A DNA stretch of 64,000 bases from Aestuariispira ectoiniformans (GTDB taxonomy: Bacteria > Pseudomonadota > Alphaproteobacteria > UBA8366 > Aestuariispiraceae): positions 1,326,001-1,390,000 of the forward strand of contig NZ_CP062788.1 in assembly GCF_025136295.1 (NCBI RefSeq), given 5' to 3'. The notes beneath the pieces are model-generated. The model was not told the DNA's origin. It saw only the letters and a list, made by a program, of their open reading frames with translations, and searched no databases. Each line of letters begins with the position of its first letter. The first letter of the stretch is position 1. Of this stretch, positions 1 through 8,178 are shown in pieces. Made by a program: the position numbers and the translations under genes.

Positions 1-43
1 GTTGCGGCAGGGGGAGAAGGTTCGCGATAGGGCCGGGCGATAG

Positions 44-979
44 ATGCCCCGCAAACTTCCCCCATTGAATGCATTGCGTGCCTTTGAGGCTTCGGCGCGG
101 CTTGGTGGTTTTACCAGGGCAGCGGAGGAGTTGCATGTGACCCATGGCGCGGTCAGCCGTCAGATCAAACTGCTGGAGGAATATCTGGACCAGCCGGTTT
201 TCCGGCGGTCCGGTGGGGGCGTGCAGTTGAATGCGGCGGGGCGCGAGTTTTTCGAGATGGCGCGTGACGTGCTGGACCGGGTTGAGGAAACGACGGCCCG
301 CCTGCGTCGTCGAAGTGGGGAGCAAACGCTTTCCATCAATGTCACCGCTGCTTTTGCCGCGCTTTGGCTGATCCCGAGGCTGACGGGGTTCCAGCAGGCC
401 TTCCCGGATATCACGGTAAATCTGATGCCCAGCCGTCGGTTCGAGGGGTTTGCACATGAAAATGCAGATATGGCGATCCGCTGGGGCACGGCCAGCTATC
501 CGGATGCAGTGATGGAGAGACTGCTGTCGGTGGATACCTTCTGCGCCTGTTCTCCGAAGCTGCTCCTGGACGGACCATCGCTGGCGGTGCCGGAGGATTT
601 GCGGGGGCACAAGCTGATCCATGACGATGACGGCTCTGCGTGGCGGGTCCTGCTGGCCAAGATGGGGGTGACTGATGTGGATTTGTCATATGGCTATTTC
701 TATGCGGATTCCCTGCTGGCCCTGCAGGCGGCGGTCAATGGACAGGGGGTGATTGCCGCAGGCAGTGTGCTTGCCGCCCAGGAATTGCAGGCGGGGCGGC
801 TGGTCCTGCCTTTTGATCATGTCCTGCGCGGGCGCAATGCCTATTATCTCTATTATCCCAAAGCCCTGTCGGATGATGCCAGGATCGTTGCCTTCCGCGA
901 CTGGATCACCCGCGAGGCGGCTGCCTATGGCGGTGAAGGCTTTGACCCCCATGACTTTCTGGCGACCAATCAAACCTGA
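44..979 (+). CDS. LysR-family transcriptional regulator, GcvA-like
   Basis: A 311-residue LysR-type regulator. Residues 5-65 form the winged helix-turn-helix, including the recognition stretch VTHGAVSRQIKLLEE. The rest is the periplasmic-binding-protein-like effector domain. The opening MPRKLPPLNALRAFEASARL is typical of the GcvA subgroup. It lies directly upstream of, and in the same direction as, the aminotransferase-BKACE genes, and a 17-bp palindrome containing a T-N11-A motif follows its stop. The simplest inference is that it controls those catabolic genes. The effector is unknown. The ATG at 44 follows a GGGGGAGAAGG-like ribosome site. Sure of family, unsure of target. Confidence 0.93.
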   Translation: MPRKLPPLNALRAFEASARLGGFTRAAEELHVTHGAVSRQIKLLEEYLDQPVFRRSGGGVQLNAAGREFFEMARDVLDRVEETTARLRRRSGEQTLSINVTAAFAALWLIPRLTGFQQAFPDITVNLMPSRRFEGFAHENADMAIRWGTASYPDAVMERLLSVDTFCACSPKLLLDGPSLAVPEDLRGHKLIHDDDGSAWRVLLAKMGVTDVDLSYGYFYADSLLALQAAVNGQGVIAAGSVLAAQELQAGRLVLPFDHVLRGRNAYYLYYPKALSDDARIVAFRDWITREAAAYGGEGFDPHDFLATNQT

Positions 980-985
980 GAAGTC

Positions 986-1002
986 TGTGAGTTAAACTCA
1001 CA
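986..1002. promoter_or_regulatory. 17-bp perfect palindrome, candidate LysR operator
   Basis: TGTGAGTT and AACTCACA flank a single A. The inner part fits the T-N11-A rule for LysR boxes. A shorter related palindrome, AACT-C-AGTT, follows at 1055-1062. It lies between the regulator stop and the aminotransferase start. It could also fold in RNA as a 6-bp stem, but the nearest T-run (1014-1020) is about 11 bases away, so a terminator is less likely. Confidence 0.5.
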
Positions 1003-1023
1003 TAGCTGGCTAGTTTTTTTCGA

Positions 1024-1051
1024 TTGTGCGAAAAAGCATAAATTCTATACC
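1024..1051 (+). promoter_or_regulatory. candidate sigma-70 promoter for aminotransferase-BKACE genes
   Basis: A TTGTGC -35-like hexamer (1024-1029) is followed after 16 bases by TATACC (1046-1051). It sits between the palindrome at 986-1002 and the start of the aminotransferase, the right place for a LysR-activated promoter. The match is modest. Confidence 0.3.
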
Positions 1052-1085
1052 CTAACTCAGTTTAGCCTGCCTGCCGCGGGCTTTC

Positions 1086-2444
1086 ATGGGAATGGGATTT
1101 GCGAAAATGACGCATGTGTTTCACAGGCATACTCACAACCTGCCGCCTGTGGCCGTTAAGGGCGATGGCCCCTATATCATCGACAGTCAGGGAAAACGCT
1201 ATCTGGACGCCTCCGGGGGCGCGGCGGTTTCCTGTCTGGGGCATTCCCATGCCCGTGTGATCCAGGCGATCAAGGATCAGGTGGACAAGCTGGCCTTTGC
1301 GCATACCGGCTTTTTCACGACGGAAGCTGCCGAGGAACTGGCGGATTTCCTGGTGGGGAAAGCCCCGGAGGGGATCGAACATGTCTACCTCCTGTCCGGC
1401 GGCTCCGAGGCCGTGGAAGCCTCGTTGAAGCTGGCCCGCCAGTATTTTGTCGAAAAAGGGGAGGGCCAGCGCAGGACCTTTATCGCACGCCGCCAGAGTT
1501 ACCACGGCAATACGATGGGTGCGCTTGCCGTTGGCGGCAATGAATGGCGGCGTGCGCCTTTTAAACCGATCCTGGTCGATGGCGAACATGTCAGCCCCTG
1601 TTATGCCTATCGCGACCAGCGGGTCGACGAGACGGAAGAAGAATATGGCCTGCGTGTCGCCAATGAGCTGGAAGACCGTCTGCTGGCCGTCGGGCCGGAA
1701 ACGGTCATTGCCTTTGTGGCGGAACCGGTGGTCGGGGCCACGGCGGGGGCGCTTGCACCGGTGCCGGGTTATTTCAAACGCATCCGCGAAATCTGTGACA
1801 AATACGGCGTTCTGCTGATCCTGGACGAGGTCATGTGCGGTATGGGCCGGACGGGCACCTTGTTTGCCTGTGAACAGGACGGCGTGCGTCCGGATATCAT
1901 TGCGGTGGCCAAGGGGCTGGGCGCGGGTTACCAGCCGATTGGCGCGATGCTCTGCAGTCATGAAATCTATCAGTCGATCTATGACGGCACCGGCTTTTTC
2001 CAGCATGGCCATACCTATATGGGCCATCCGACCGCCTGTGCGGCGGCCCTTGCCGTGCAAAAGGCGATTGAGGAAGAAGACCTGCTGGCAAATGTGGTCC
2101 GTATGGGCGACCTGCTGGACAAGGCCCTGCACGAACGTTTCGATGATCACGCCTATGTGGGGGATATTCGCGGACGTGGCCTGTTCCGTGGGGTGGAACT
2201 TGTGGCCGACAAGGCCAGCAAGGAGCCTATTGATCCCGGGTTCAACATCCACAGCTTCGTCAAGTCGGCCGCGATGAGCGTTGGCCTTATCTGTTACCCC
2301 GGGGGCGGCACCATTGATGGCCGTCGTGGCAATCATATCCTTCTGGCGCCGCCCTTTATCATGACCGAACAGCATGTGGACGAGATCGTCGACAAGTTGG
2401 GCGTTGCCCTGGATGCAGCGCTGGTGGAGGCGAAAGTCGCGTAA
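1086..2444 (+). CDS. class III (aspartate aminotransferase-fold) PLP aminotransferase
   Basis: A 452-residue PLP enzyme of the class III (omega) aminotransferase family. Visible family marks are the LLSGGSEAVEASLKLARQ cofactor loop, the LILDEVMCGMGRTG segment carrying the PLP-binding Asp, and IAVAKGLGAGYQPIGAML with the Schiff-base Lys. It overlaps the next gene by one base (TAATG at 2442-2446), so the two are translationally coupled. The partner cleaves beta-keto acids, so this enzyme plausibly makes that keto acid by removing the amino group from a beta-amino acid; this is inference. ATGs at 1092 and 1107 (MTHVFHRH) are alternative starts, and 1107 matches how many relatives begin. Confidence 0.9.
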   Translation: MGMGFAKMTHVFHRHTHNLPPVAVKGDGPYIIDSQGKRYLDASGGAAVSCLGHSHARVIQAIKDQVDKLAFAHTGFFTTEAAEELADFLVGKAPEGIEHVYLLSGGSEAVEASLKLARQYFVEKGEGQRRTFIARRQSYHGNTMGALAVGGNEWRRAPFKPILVDGEHVSPCYAYRDQRVDETEEEYGLRVANELEDRLLAVGPETVIAFVAEPVVGATAGALAPVPGYFKRIREICDKYGVLLILDEVMCGMGRTGTLFACEQDGVRPDIIAVAKGLGAGYQPIGAMLCSHEIYQSIYDGTGFFQHGHTYMGHPTACAAALAVQKAIEEEDLLANVVRMGDLLDKALHERFDDHAYVGDIRGRGLFRGVELVADKASKEPIDPGFNIHSFVKSAAMSVGLICYPGGGTIDGRRGNHILLAPPFIMTEQHVDEIVDKLGVALDAALVEAKVA

Positions 2445-3271
2445 TGCAGGACGACCGCAGCCCTTTGATTATTGCCGTTGCGCCCAATGGTGCGCGCAAG
2501 ACCAAGGCGGACCATCCCGCCCTGCCGATCACACCGGAGGAACTGGCGGAGACGGCGGCGCGCTGTCTGGATGCCGGGGCGTCGATGATCCATCTGCATG
2601 TGCGCGATGAGGATCAGAAACACAGTCTGGACGTGTCCGCCTATCGGGCTGCGATAGATGCCATTCGTGCCCGCGTTGGCGGGGACCTGATCATCCAGGT
2701 CACGACCGAAGCCGTCGGTATCTATACCCCGGCACAGCAGATGGCGATGGTGCAGGAACTGGAACCGGAGGCGGTGTCGCTGGCGGTGCGGGAGCTGTGC
2801 CCCGATGATGCCCATGAAGAGATCGCAGGCAAGTTTTTCGGCTGGCTTCATAACAGCGGGATCAGTCCGCAATATATTCTCTACTCCGCCGAGGATGTGG
2901 CCCGGTTCAACCGGTTACGTGCGGCGGGCGTGATCCCGGGGGGACGGCCTTTTGTGCTCTATGTCCTTGGCCGGTACAGCGCGGGGCAGACGTCGCAACC
3001 GACCGACCTGCTGCCCTTCCTGGCGGAGGCCGGGGACAGCATATCGGACTGGGCGATGTGTGCCTTTGGGCCGCTGGAAGGGGCCTGTGCCGTGACGGCG
3101 GCGGGGCTCGGCGGGCATTGCCGGGTTGGTTTTGAAAACAATATGCGGCTCGCCAATGGAGATGTGGCGTCCGGGAATGCGGGGCTCGTCGCCCAGGTGG
3201 CGGATCAGGCGGGCCTGATGGGGCGACATGTCGCAAGCCCGGCAGAGGCGCGGAAAATTCTGGGGCTTTAG
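2444..3271 (+). CDS. beta-keto acid cleavage enzyme (BKACE, DUF849 family)
   Basis: A 275-residue TIM-barrel protein of the BKACE/DUF849 family, founded on 3-keto-5-aminohexanoate cleavage enzyme (Kce). Known members use zinc to condense a beta-keto acid with acetyl-CoA, giving acetoacetate and a new acyl-CoA. The metal ligands are visible: His50 and His52 in MIHLHVRDED and Glu231 in RVGFENN, close to the Kce positions. Start and length are normal. The gene is coupled to the upstream aminotransferase, implying amino acid to keto acid to acyl-CoA flow. The substrate cannot be read from the sequence. Confidence 0.9.
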   Translation: MQDDRSPLIIAVAPNGARKTKADHPALPITPEELAETAARCLDAGASMIHLHVRDEDQKHSLDVSAYRAAIDAIRARVGGDLIIQVTTEAVGIYTPAQQMAMVQELEPEAVSLAVRELCPDDAHEEIAGKFFGWLHNSGISPQYILYSAEDVARFNRLRAAGVIPGGRPFVLYVLGRYSAGQTSQPTDLLPFLAEAGDSISDWAMCAFGPLEGACAVTAAGLGGHCRVGFENNMRLANGDVASGNAGLVAQVADQAGLMGRHVASPAEARKILGL

Positions 3272-3326
3272 GGGCGAATGGCCTGAGTTTGGCCGAGACG
3301 ATACCAAAACGGGGAACGGGAGGTTG

Positions 3327-3356
3327 TTGACCTTTGTTTGGACATGGGGGCATAGT
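3327..3356 (+). promoter_or_regulatory. candidate promoter for TAXI-TRAP operon
   Basis: TTGACC at 3327-3332, 18 bases of spacer, then CATAGT at 3351-3356. If used, it gives a leader of about 300 nt before the binding-protein gene. The -35 is good and the -10 is weak. Confidence 0.3.
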
Positions 3357-3452
3357 CTGAACAGTGGATTGTAGAACGCAAAAAATGAGTTGCCGCAGGC
3401 AATTAGGCCTGATATCGGGAGCGCTCTCGTAATCACGGGGTCTCTCCCGGCG

Positions 3453-3466
3453 TTTCAACGTTGAAA
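3453..3466. promoter_or_regulatory. 14-bp perfect palindrome, possible operator
   Basis: TTTCAAC followed directly by GTTGAAA, a perfect dyad with no spacer. It lies upstream of the TRAP transporter genes and downstream of the candidate promoter, so it could be a repressor site or belong to a second promoter. The binding factor is unknown. Confidence 0.35.
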
Positions 3467-3564
3467 TAGGCGACTCAACTAGGCTGATGCTGGGCATCGG
3501 CGGCGTTGGTATTCGTTTGTATGGATTATCGGGAAACCGGCTATGCCGGTTAGACAGGTGGACC

Positions 3565-3634
3565 GTTCGTGTTCGGTCTTCCATGTCCTGTGAAGTCGTC
3601 AGCGGGATTTACCCGGGCTTCATCAAACACGAAC
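3565..3634 (+). promoter_or_regulatory. nested stem-loop in the 5' leader of the TAXI-TRAP operon
   Basis: Three concentric helices can form. The outer one is GTTCGTGTT (3565-3573) with AACACGAAC (3626-3634), 9 bp. The middle one is TGAAG (3591-3595) with CTTCA (3618-3622). The inner one is CGGG (3603-3606) with CCCG (3612-3615), closing an ATTTA loop. It ends 29 bases before the ATG of the binding-protein gene. It matches no riboswitch I know. It may be a regulatory or mRNA-stabilising leader. Confidence 0.4.
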
Positions 3635-3663
3635 AGGGAATAAGGAAGGTAAGGAGTTAAGGC

Positions 3664-4632
3664 ATGATGATCAAAAAGCTGTCTGTAGCTGCTGCTGCAC
3701 TGGCGGGCATGACCTTGGTCGCCGCAACGGCGCATGCAGAAAAATTCATCACCATCGGCACCGGTGGCCAGACTGGCGTTTACTATCAGGTCGGTGGTGC
3801 AATCTGCCGTCTGGTAAACCGTGGCACGGCCGATCACGACATCAAATGCACCCACACCACGGGTGGTTCCGTCGACAACATCAACGGTATCCGCAATGGT
3901 GACCTGGACATGGGCGTGGCCCAGTCCGACTGGCAGTATCACGCCTATGCCGGCGATGCGCCGAAACAGTTCCCGGACGGTGCGTTCAAAGAACTGCGTT
4001 CGGTCTTTTCCGTGCATGCAGAGCCGTTCACCGTTCTCGCCCGTGCCGATTCCGGCATCAAGTCCTTTGACGACCTGAAGGGCAAACGCGTCAACGTCGG
4101 TAACCCGGGTTCCGGTCAGCGTGGCACCATGGAAGTTGTCATGGAAAAAATGGGCTGGACCATGGACGACTTTGCACTGGCGGCTGAACTGAAGTCCGCC
4201 GAGCAGGCTTCTGCGCTGTGCGACAACAAGGTCGACGCCATTGTATTCACCGTCGGTCACCCGAACGGTTCCATCAAGGAAGCCACGACCACCTGTGATT
4301 CCAAACTGGTTCCGGTCAACAACGACACGATCAAGAAGCTGGTTGCCGACAAGCCGTATTACGCCATGGCGACCCTGCCGGGCGGTATGTACAAAGGCAA
4401 TCCGGATGACGTGGAAACCTTTGGCGTTGGTGCAACCTTCGTCACCTCCACGGCAACGGATGAAGAAACCGTCTACCAGATCGTGAAGGCTGTTTTTGAA
4501 AATCTGGATCGTTTCAAGAAAATGCACCCTGCATTTGCCCATCTTGAAGCAGCCAAGATGATCAAGAACAACCTGTCTGCCCCGCTGCATCCGGGTGCGA
4601 TCAAATACTACAAAGAAAAAGGCTGGATGTAA
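3664..4632 (+). CDS. TAXI-family TRAP transporter solute-binding protein
   Basis: A 322-residue periplasmic binding protein of the TRAP-associated extracytoplasmic immunogenic (TAXI) family. The N-terminus is a signal peptide with likely cleavage after AHA (about residue 25). The mature protein opens with [19 protein letters not shown], the TAXI hallmark. It delivers a substrate, usually a carboxylate or amino acid, to the fused permease that follows. The ATG has a strong purine-rich ribosome site. A hairpin separates it from the permease gene, as is common where the binding protein must be made in excess. The neighbouring catabolic pair suggests the substrate may feed that pathway; this is inference. 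Confidence 0.95.
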   Translation: MMIKKLSVAAAALAGMTLVAATAHAEKFITIGTGGQTGVYYQVGGAICRLVNRGTADHDIKCTHTTGGSVDNINGIRNGDLDMGVAQSDWQYHAYAGDAPKQFPDGAFKELRSVFSVHAEPFTVLARADSGIKSFDDLKGKRVNVGNPGSGQRGTMEVVMEKMGWTMDDFALAAELKSAEQASALCDNKVDAIVFTVGHPNGSIKEATTTCDSKLVPVNNDTIKKLVADKPYYAMATLPGGMYKGNPDDVETFGVGATFVTSTATDEETVYQIVKAVFENLDRFKKMHPAFAHLEAAKMIKNNLSAPLHPGAIKYYKEKGWM

Positions 4633-4648
4633 GTCTTTTGATGGCTTT

Positions 4649-4670
4649 CGGGCGGGAACATTCCCGCCCG
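4649..4670 (+). terminator. stem-loop after the binding-protein gene (attenuator or mRNA 3' end)
   Basis: CGGGCGGGA and TCCCGCCCG pair over 9 bp around an ACAT loop, followed by a T-rich but broken tail (TTCGCTTTTC). Partial termination or 3'-end protection here would keep binding-protein transcript above permease transcript. Confidence 0.55.
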
Positions 4671-4773
4671 TTCGCTTTTCTGCGGCCGATGGGGTAAAAT
4701 TCGTCATGGACGAAAACGGCCGTAAGATGTTTCCGTATGATGCGGAATAATTCCTTTGCTGGGGGTCTTTGCT

Positions 4774-7596
4774 ATGAGTGACAAGGATACCACGGCCACA
4801 CAGTTGTCAGCCGAAGAGCTGGAGGATCTCGTTGCCTCAACCGATACCGGGGGACGGCAGCCATCCAATAAAAATGTGGCTAAATTCATGGCGGCGGTCG
4901 CACTGATCTGGTCGCTGTTACAAGTCTGGTATTCGTCGCCGATCCCGTATGTGGTCGGCTTTGGTGTTTTTAACAGCGGCGAGATGCGCTCGATCCATCT
5001 GGCGATCGCGGTGCTGCTGGCGTTTCTGGCCTATCCCGCTGGCAAATCCTCGCCGCGCCGGTATGTTCCGGCGCTGGATTGGGTCTTTGCCATTCTCGGC
5101 TTCGGCTGTGCCTTCTATCTTTTCGTAGCCAATACGGAATTGATCGGAACCCTGACCGGCCAACGGCTGTCGGACCGGCCGAACAACCCGAACGCCGTCG
5201 ATATCGGCGTTGCCATCGTCGGCATGCTGCTGCTGTTGGAGGCAACCCGGCGTGCGTTGGGGCCGCCGCTTATGGTCGTGGCCATTGTCTTCATCGGCTA
5301 TACTTTCCTGGGACCATATGCGCCGGGCATCCTTGCCTGGAAGGGCGCAAGCTTCGGGGCTGTTGCCTATCACCAGTGGATTTCCACCGAAGGCGTCTTC
5401 GGGATCGCACTTGGCGTTTCCACGGACCTGGTCTTCCTCTTTGTCCTGTTCGGGGCATTGTTGGAGAAGGCCGGGGCCGGTAACTATTTCATCAAGGTTG
5501 CCTTCTCCCTGATGGGGCATCTGCGCGGTGGTCCGGCCAAGGCGGCCGTGGTTGCCTCCGGCATGACCGGTCTGATTTCCGGGTCGTCCATTGCCAACGT
5601 GGTGACAACCGGCACCTTCACGATCCCGATGATGAAACGCGTCGGCTTCTCCCGCGAAAAGGCGGGGGCGGTCGAAGTGGCCTCTTCCGTCAACGGCCAG
5701 ATCATGCCGCCGGTCATGGGGGCTGCCGCCTTCCTGATGGTGGAATATGTCAATATTCCCTATTTCGAAGTGGTCAAACATGCTTTCGTTCCGGCGATCA
5801 TCTCCTATATCGCGCTGGTCTATATCGTCCATCTGGAGGCGATGAAGAATGGCATGGAAGGCCTGCCGCGCGCCGGTCAGCCGAAACCCTTCAAATGGGC
5901 GATGCTTTCCTTCCTGATGTCGGTGGCGATTGTACTGGCGCTTGCCAGTGGCGTTTACTGGGTTGTCCAGTTCTTCAATGGTCTGGGCAGTGCGGAACTG
6001 AAGCTGCTCGCCGTTGCCGTTGTGATCGGTCTTGAGTTCCTGATCTACAAAGGGGTGTTCCGGAATGCCTCGGAAGGCACCAAGGAAAAGATCATTTCGG
6101 TATTTGCCCTGGTGATCTGCAACCTGACAATCGGGGCCTTCGGCGTGTCCTATCTGCTGGATATCATCCGCAGCCTTGCCGGGCCGGCGTTGACGCCGTG
6201 GATTGTTGGCGTCTTGCTGATCCTGGCCTATGTCTGGCTGGCATCGCGTTGCGCCAAGGAACCGGACCTGGAGGTCGATGACCCGAACCAGCCGGTCGTG
6301 CAATTGCCGGAACCGGGCCCGACCATTCGTTCCGGGCTGTATTTCCTGCTGCCGGTAGGCGTCCTGATCTGGTGCCTTATGGTGGAACGCCTGTCACCGT
6401 CGCTTTCCGCCTTCTGGGCTGTTGCCTTCATGGTCTTCATCCTCCTGACACAAAGCCACCTCTTTGCCCTGTTCCGGGGGGAAGGCACGGCTGGCAAGTT
6501 CAAGGAAGGTTTTGACCACCTGATTGACGGCCTGATGACCGGTGCCCGCAATATGATCGGTATCGGCATCGCGACCGCAACGGCGGGTGTGATCGTCGGT
6601 GCTGTTTCCCAGACAGGGGTCGGCTCGGTCTTGGCGGATCTGGTTGAATTGCTCAGCTTCGGCAATATCTTCATGATCCTGCTGCTGACCGCAATCCTCA
6701 GTCTGATCCTGGGGATGGGGCTGCCGACCACGGCCAACTATATCGTCGTCAGTTCTTTGCTGGCGCCGGTGATTGTCAGCCTGGGACAGGCAAACGGGCT
6801 GATCGTGCCGCTGATCGCGGTGCATCTTTTCGTCTTCTATTTCGGCATCATGGCGGACGTGACCCCGCCGGTGGGGCTGGCTTCCTTCGCGGCGGCAGCC
6901 GTGTCGGGCGGCGATCCCATCCGCACGGGTTTCGTGGCCTTTGCCTATTCATTACGGACGGCCCTGCTGCCCTTCCTGTTCATCTTCAACACAGACCTGT
7001 TGTTGATTGATGTGACACCGGTACAGGGCGTCTTTGTCTTCGTGATGTCGACGGCGGCCATATTGCTGTTCACGGCCGGGACACAGGGATACTTCCTGAC
7101 AAAGTCCCGTATCTGGGAATCCCTTGCTTTGATCCTGGTTGCCTTCACCCTGTTCCGTCCTGGTTTCTGGATGGATATGATCGTGGAGCCTTTCGATCAT
7201 CAGCCGCCCGCCAAGATTTTCGAGGCGGCGGAACAGATGCCGGAAGGTGGTGAACTGCGGGTCATCGTGGACGGCCTGGACGAAGTGGGCGAACCGATGA
7301 CCTTCACGGCCATCATTAAGTTGGGTGCACCGGGCAAGGGTGCAGACCGCCTGTCTGATTTCGGGTTGGACCTGCTGACGCAGGGTGATGAGATCATCAT
7401 CGACAATGCGATGTATGACAGTCCGGCCCAGAAGGCAGGTTTTGATTTCGACCAGAAAATCAGCACGGTTCTTGTGCCCGTGGTTCAACCGGCCAAGGAG
7501 TGGATGTATATCCCGGCCTTGCTGTTGCTTGGGTTGGTCGTCCTGGTTCAACGCCGTCGCCGCGATGCTGCTGGTGCAGCCGCGGTTGCGGCCTGA
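4774..7596 (+). CDS. TRAP transporter fused permease (DctQ-DctM type with DUF3394 tail)
   Basis: A 940-residue membrane protein in which the small and large TRAP permease subunits are fused, as is usual for TAXI systems. The first ~190 residues carry the small-subunit helices. The bulk is the DctM part, with MTGLISGSSIANVVTTGTFT, SVNGQIMPPVMGAAAF and LGMGLPTTANYIVV motifs. Residues from about 745 form a DUF3394-type tail: two membrane helices, a soluble insert (about 815-905) with a PDZ-like stretch, and a last helix followed by RRRR. The ATG at 4774, preceded by GGGGG, is preferred over an in-frame TTG at 4756. The substrate is imported by ion gradient. UspA follows 17 bp later. Confidence 0.93.
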   Translation: MSDKDTTATQLSAEELEDLVASTDTGGRQPSNKNVAKFMAAVALIWSLLQVWYSSPIPYVVGFGVFNSGEMRSIHLAIAVLLAFLAYPAGKSSPRRYVPALDWVFAILGFGCAFYLFVANTELIGTLTGQRLSDRPNNPNAVDIGVAIVGMLLLLEATRRALGPPLMVVAIVFIGYTFLGPYAPGILAWKGASFGAVAYHQWISTEGVFGIALGVSTDLVFLFVLFGALLEKAGAGNYFIKVAFSLMGHLRGGPAKAAVVASGMTGLISGSSIANVVTTGTFTIPMMKRVGFSREKAGAVEVASSVNGQIMPPVMGAAAFLMVEYVNIPYFEVVKHAFVPAIISYIALVYIVHLEAMKNGMEGLPRAGQPKPFKWAMLSFLMSVAIVLALASGVYWVVQFFNGLGSAELKLLAVAVVIGLEFLIYKGVFRNASEGTKEKIISVFALVICNLTIGAFGVSYLLDIIRSLAGPALTPWIVGVLLILAYVWLASRCAKEPDLEVDDPNQPVVQLPEPGPTIRSGLYFLLPVGVLIWCLMVERLSPSLSAFWAVAFMVFILLTQSHLFALFRGEGTAGKFKEGFDHLIDGLMTGARNMIGIGIATATAGVIVGAVSQTGVGSVLADLVELLSFGNIFMILLLTAILSLILGMGLPTTANYIVVSSLLAPVIVSLGQANGLIVPLIAVHLFVFYFGIMADVTPPVGLASFAAAAVSGGDPIRTGFVAFAYSLRTALLPFLFIFNTDLLLIDVTPVQGVFVFVMSTAAILLFTAGTQGYFLTKSRIWESLALILVAFTLFRPGFWMDMIVEPFDHQPPAKIFEAAEQMPEGGELRVIVDGLDEVGEPMTFTAIIKLGAPGKGADRLSDFGLDLLTQGDEIIIDNAMYDSPAQKAGFDFDQKISTVLVPVVQPAKEWMYIPALLLLGLVVLVQRRRRDAAGAAAVAA

Positions 7597-7613
7597 AGAC
7601 GGAGGTAACGGTA

Positions 7614-8042
7614 ATGTTTAAACATATCCTTCTGGCCGTCGATCTGGGCCATCCCGAAGCCAGCGCCCTGTCCGTGCCGACGGCGGTGGAATATGCAGAG
7701 AAATTCGGTTCCACTCTTCATGTGATGACGGTGGTGCCGGATTTTGGCATGTCCATTGTCGGCTCCTTCTTCTCCAAGGATCATGAGAAGAAGATGCTGG
7801 ATGAGGCCAATAAACAGCTCCACGCCTATGTGAAAAAGGAAATCCCGGAAGGGATTCAGGTTCAGCATATCGTGGGGCATGGCACAGCCTATGAGGAAAT
7901 CCTGCGTGTCAGCGAAGAGGTCAACTGCGACCTCATTGTGCTGGGCAGTCATCGCCCGAACATGCAGGACTATCTTCTGGGGCCGAACGCCGCGCGCGTG
8001 GTACGCCACGCCAATTGTTCGGTTCTGGTGATCCGGAAGTAA
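7614..8042 (+). CDS. universal stress protein UspA family, TRAP-associated
   Basis: A 142-residue single-domain Usp protein. It starts MFKHILLAVDLGH and ends with the nucleotide-binding loop, seen as GSHRPNMQDYLLGPNAARVVRHANCSV, so it is of the ATP-binding type. The ATG at 7614 has GGAGG at 7601-7605. It closes the TRAP operon and is followed by a strong terminator. TeaD, a Usp encoded with the TeaABC TRAP transporter of Halomonas, is known to bind ATP and modulate that transporter, so a similar role is the best guess here. Confidence 0.92.
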   Translation: MFKHILLAVDLGHPEASALSVPTAVEYAEKFGSTLHVMTVVPDFGMSIVGSFFSKDHEKKMLDEANKQLHAYVKKEIPEGIQVQHIVGHGTAYEEILRVSEEVNCDLIVLGSHRPNMQDYLLGPNAARVVRHANCSVLVIRK

Positions 8043-8063
8043 CCGGACCGGATATCGGTTGAG

Positions 8064-8097
8064 AAAGGCGGGGGCACAGTCTCCCGCCTTTTCTTTT
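8064..8097 (+). terminator. Rho-independent terminator of the TRAP-UspA operon
   Basis: AAAGGCGGG (8064-8072) pairs with CCCGCCTTT (8083-8091) around a 10-base loop and runs into TTTTCTTTT. Confidence 0.85.
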
Positions 8098-8110
8098 AGG
8101 GCCCGATAGA

Positions 8111-8139
8111 TTGACGCCCGTGGCGGGGTGGAGTAACTC
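8111..8139 (+). promoter_or_regulatory. candidate promoter of hldE
   Basis: TTGACG (8111-8116), exactly 17 bases of spacer, then TAACTC (8134-8139). It lies between the upstream terminator and the hldE start. Confidence 0.4.
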
Positions 8140-8178
8140 AACTCACAGGTAATTCGAGTCAAACAGTTGGAGTGCGGC

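Larger units (their letters stand above)
3272..3663 (+). other. 392-bp intergenic region: palindromes and TRAP-operon leader
   Basis: No convincing coding sequence. It holds a candidate promoter at 3327-3356, a 14-bp palindrome at 3453-3466, a 17-bp inverted repeat at 3535-3551 (AACCGGC, TAT, GCCGGTT), and a long nested stem-loop at 3565-3634. A purine-rich ribosome site (AAGGAAGGTAAGGAG) precedes the binding-protein gene. No strong terminator follows the BKACE gene, so read-through is possible. Confidence 0.6.

Noticed and set aside
1062..2375. 437-residue minus-strand open frame opposite the aminotransferase
   Set aside because: Antisense shadow; sequence lacks any recognisable domain, while the plus strand carries a full PLP enzyme.
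4918..6303. 461-residue minus-strand open frame inside the TRAP permease
   Set aside because: Hydrophilic Asp/Gln/Arg-rich complement of membrane helices, with no ribosome site.
8130..8160. AACTCA repeats resembling the 986-1002 dyad, as a shared LysR regulon
   Set aside because: Only short half-sites match; hexamers of this kind recur by chance and no full dyad is present.
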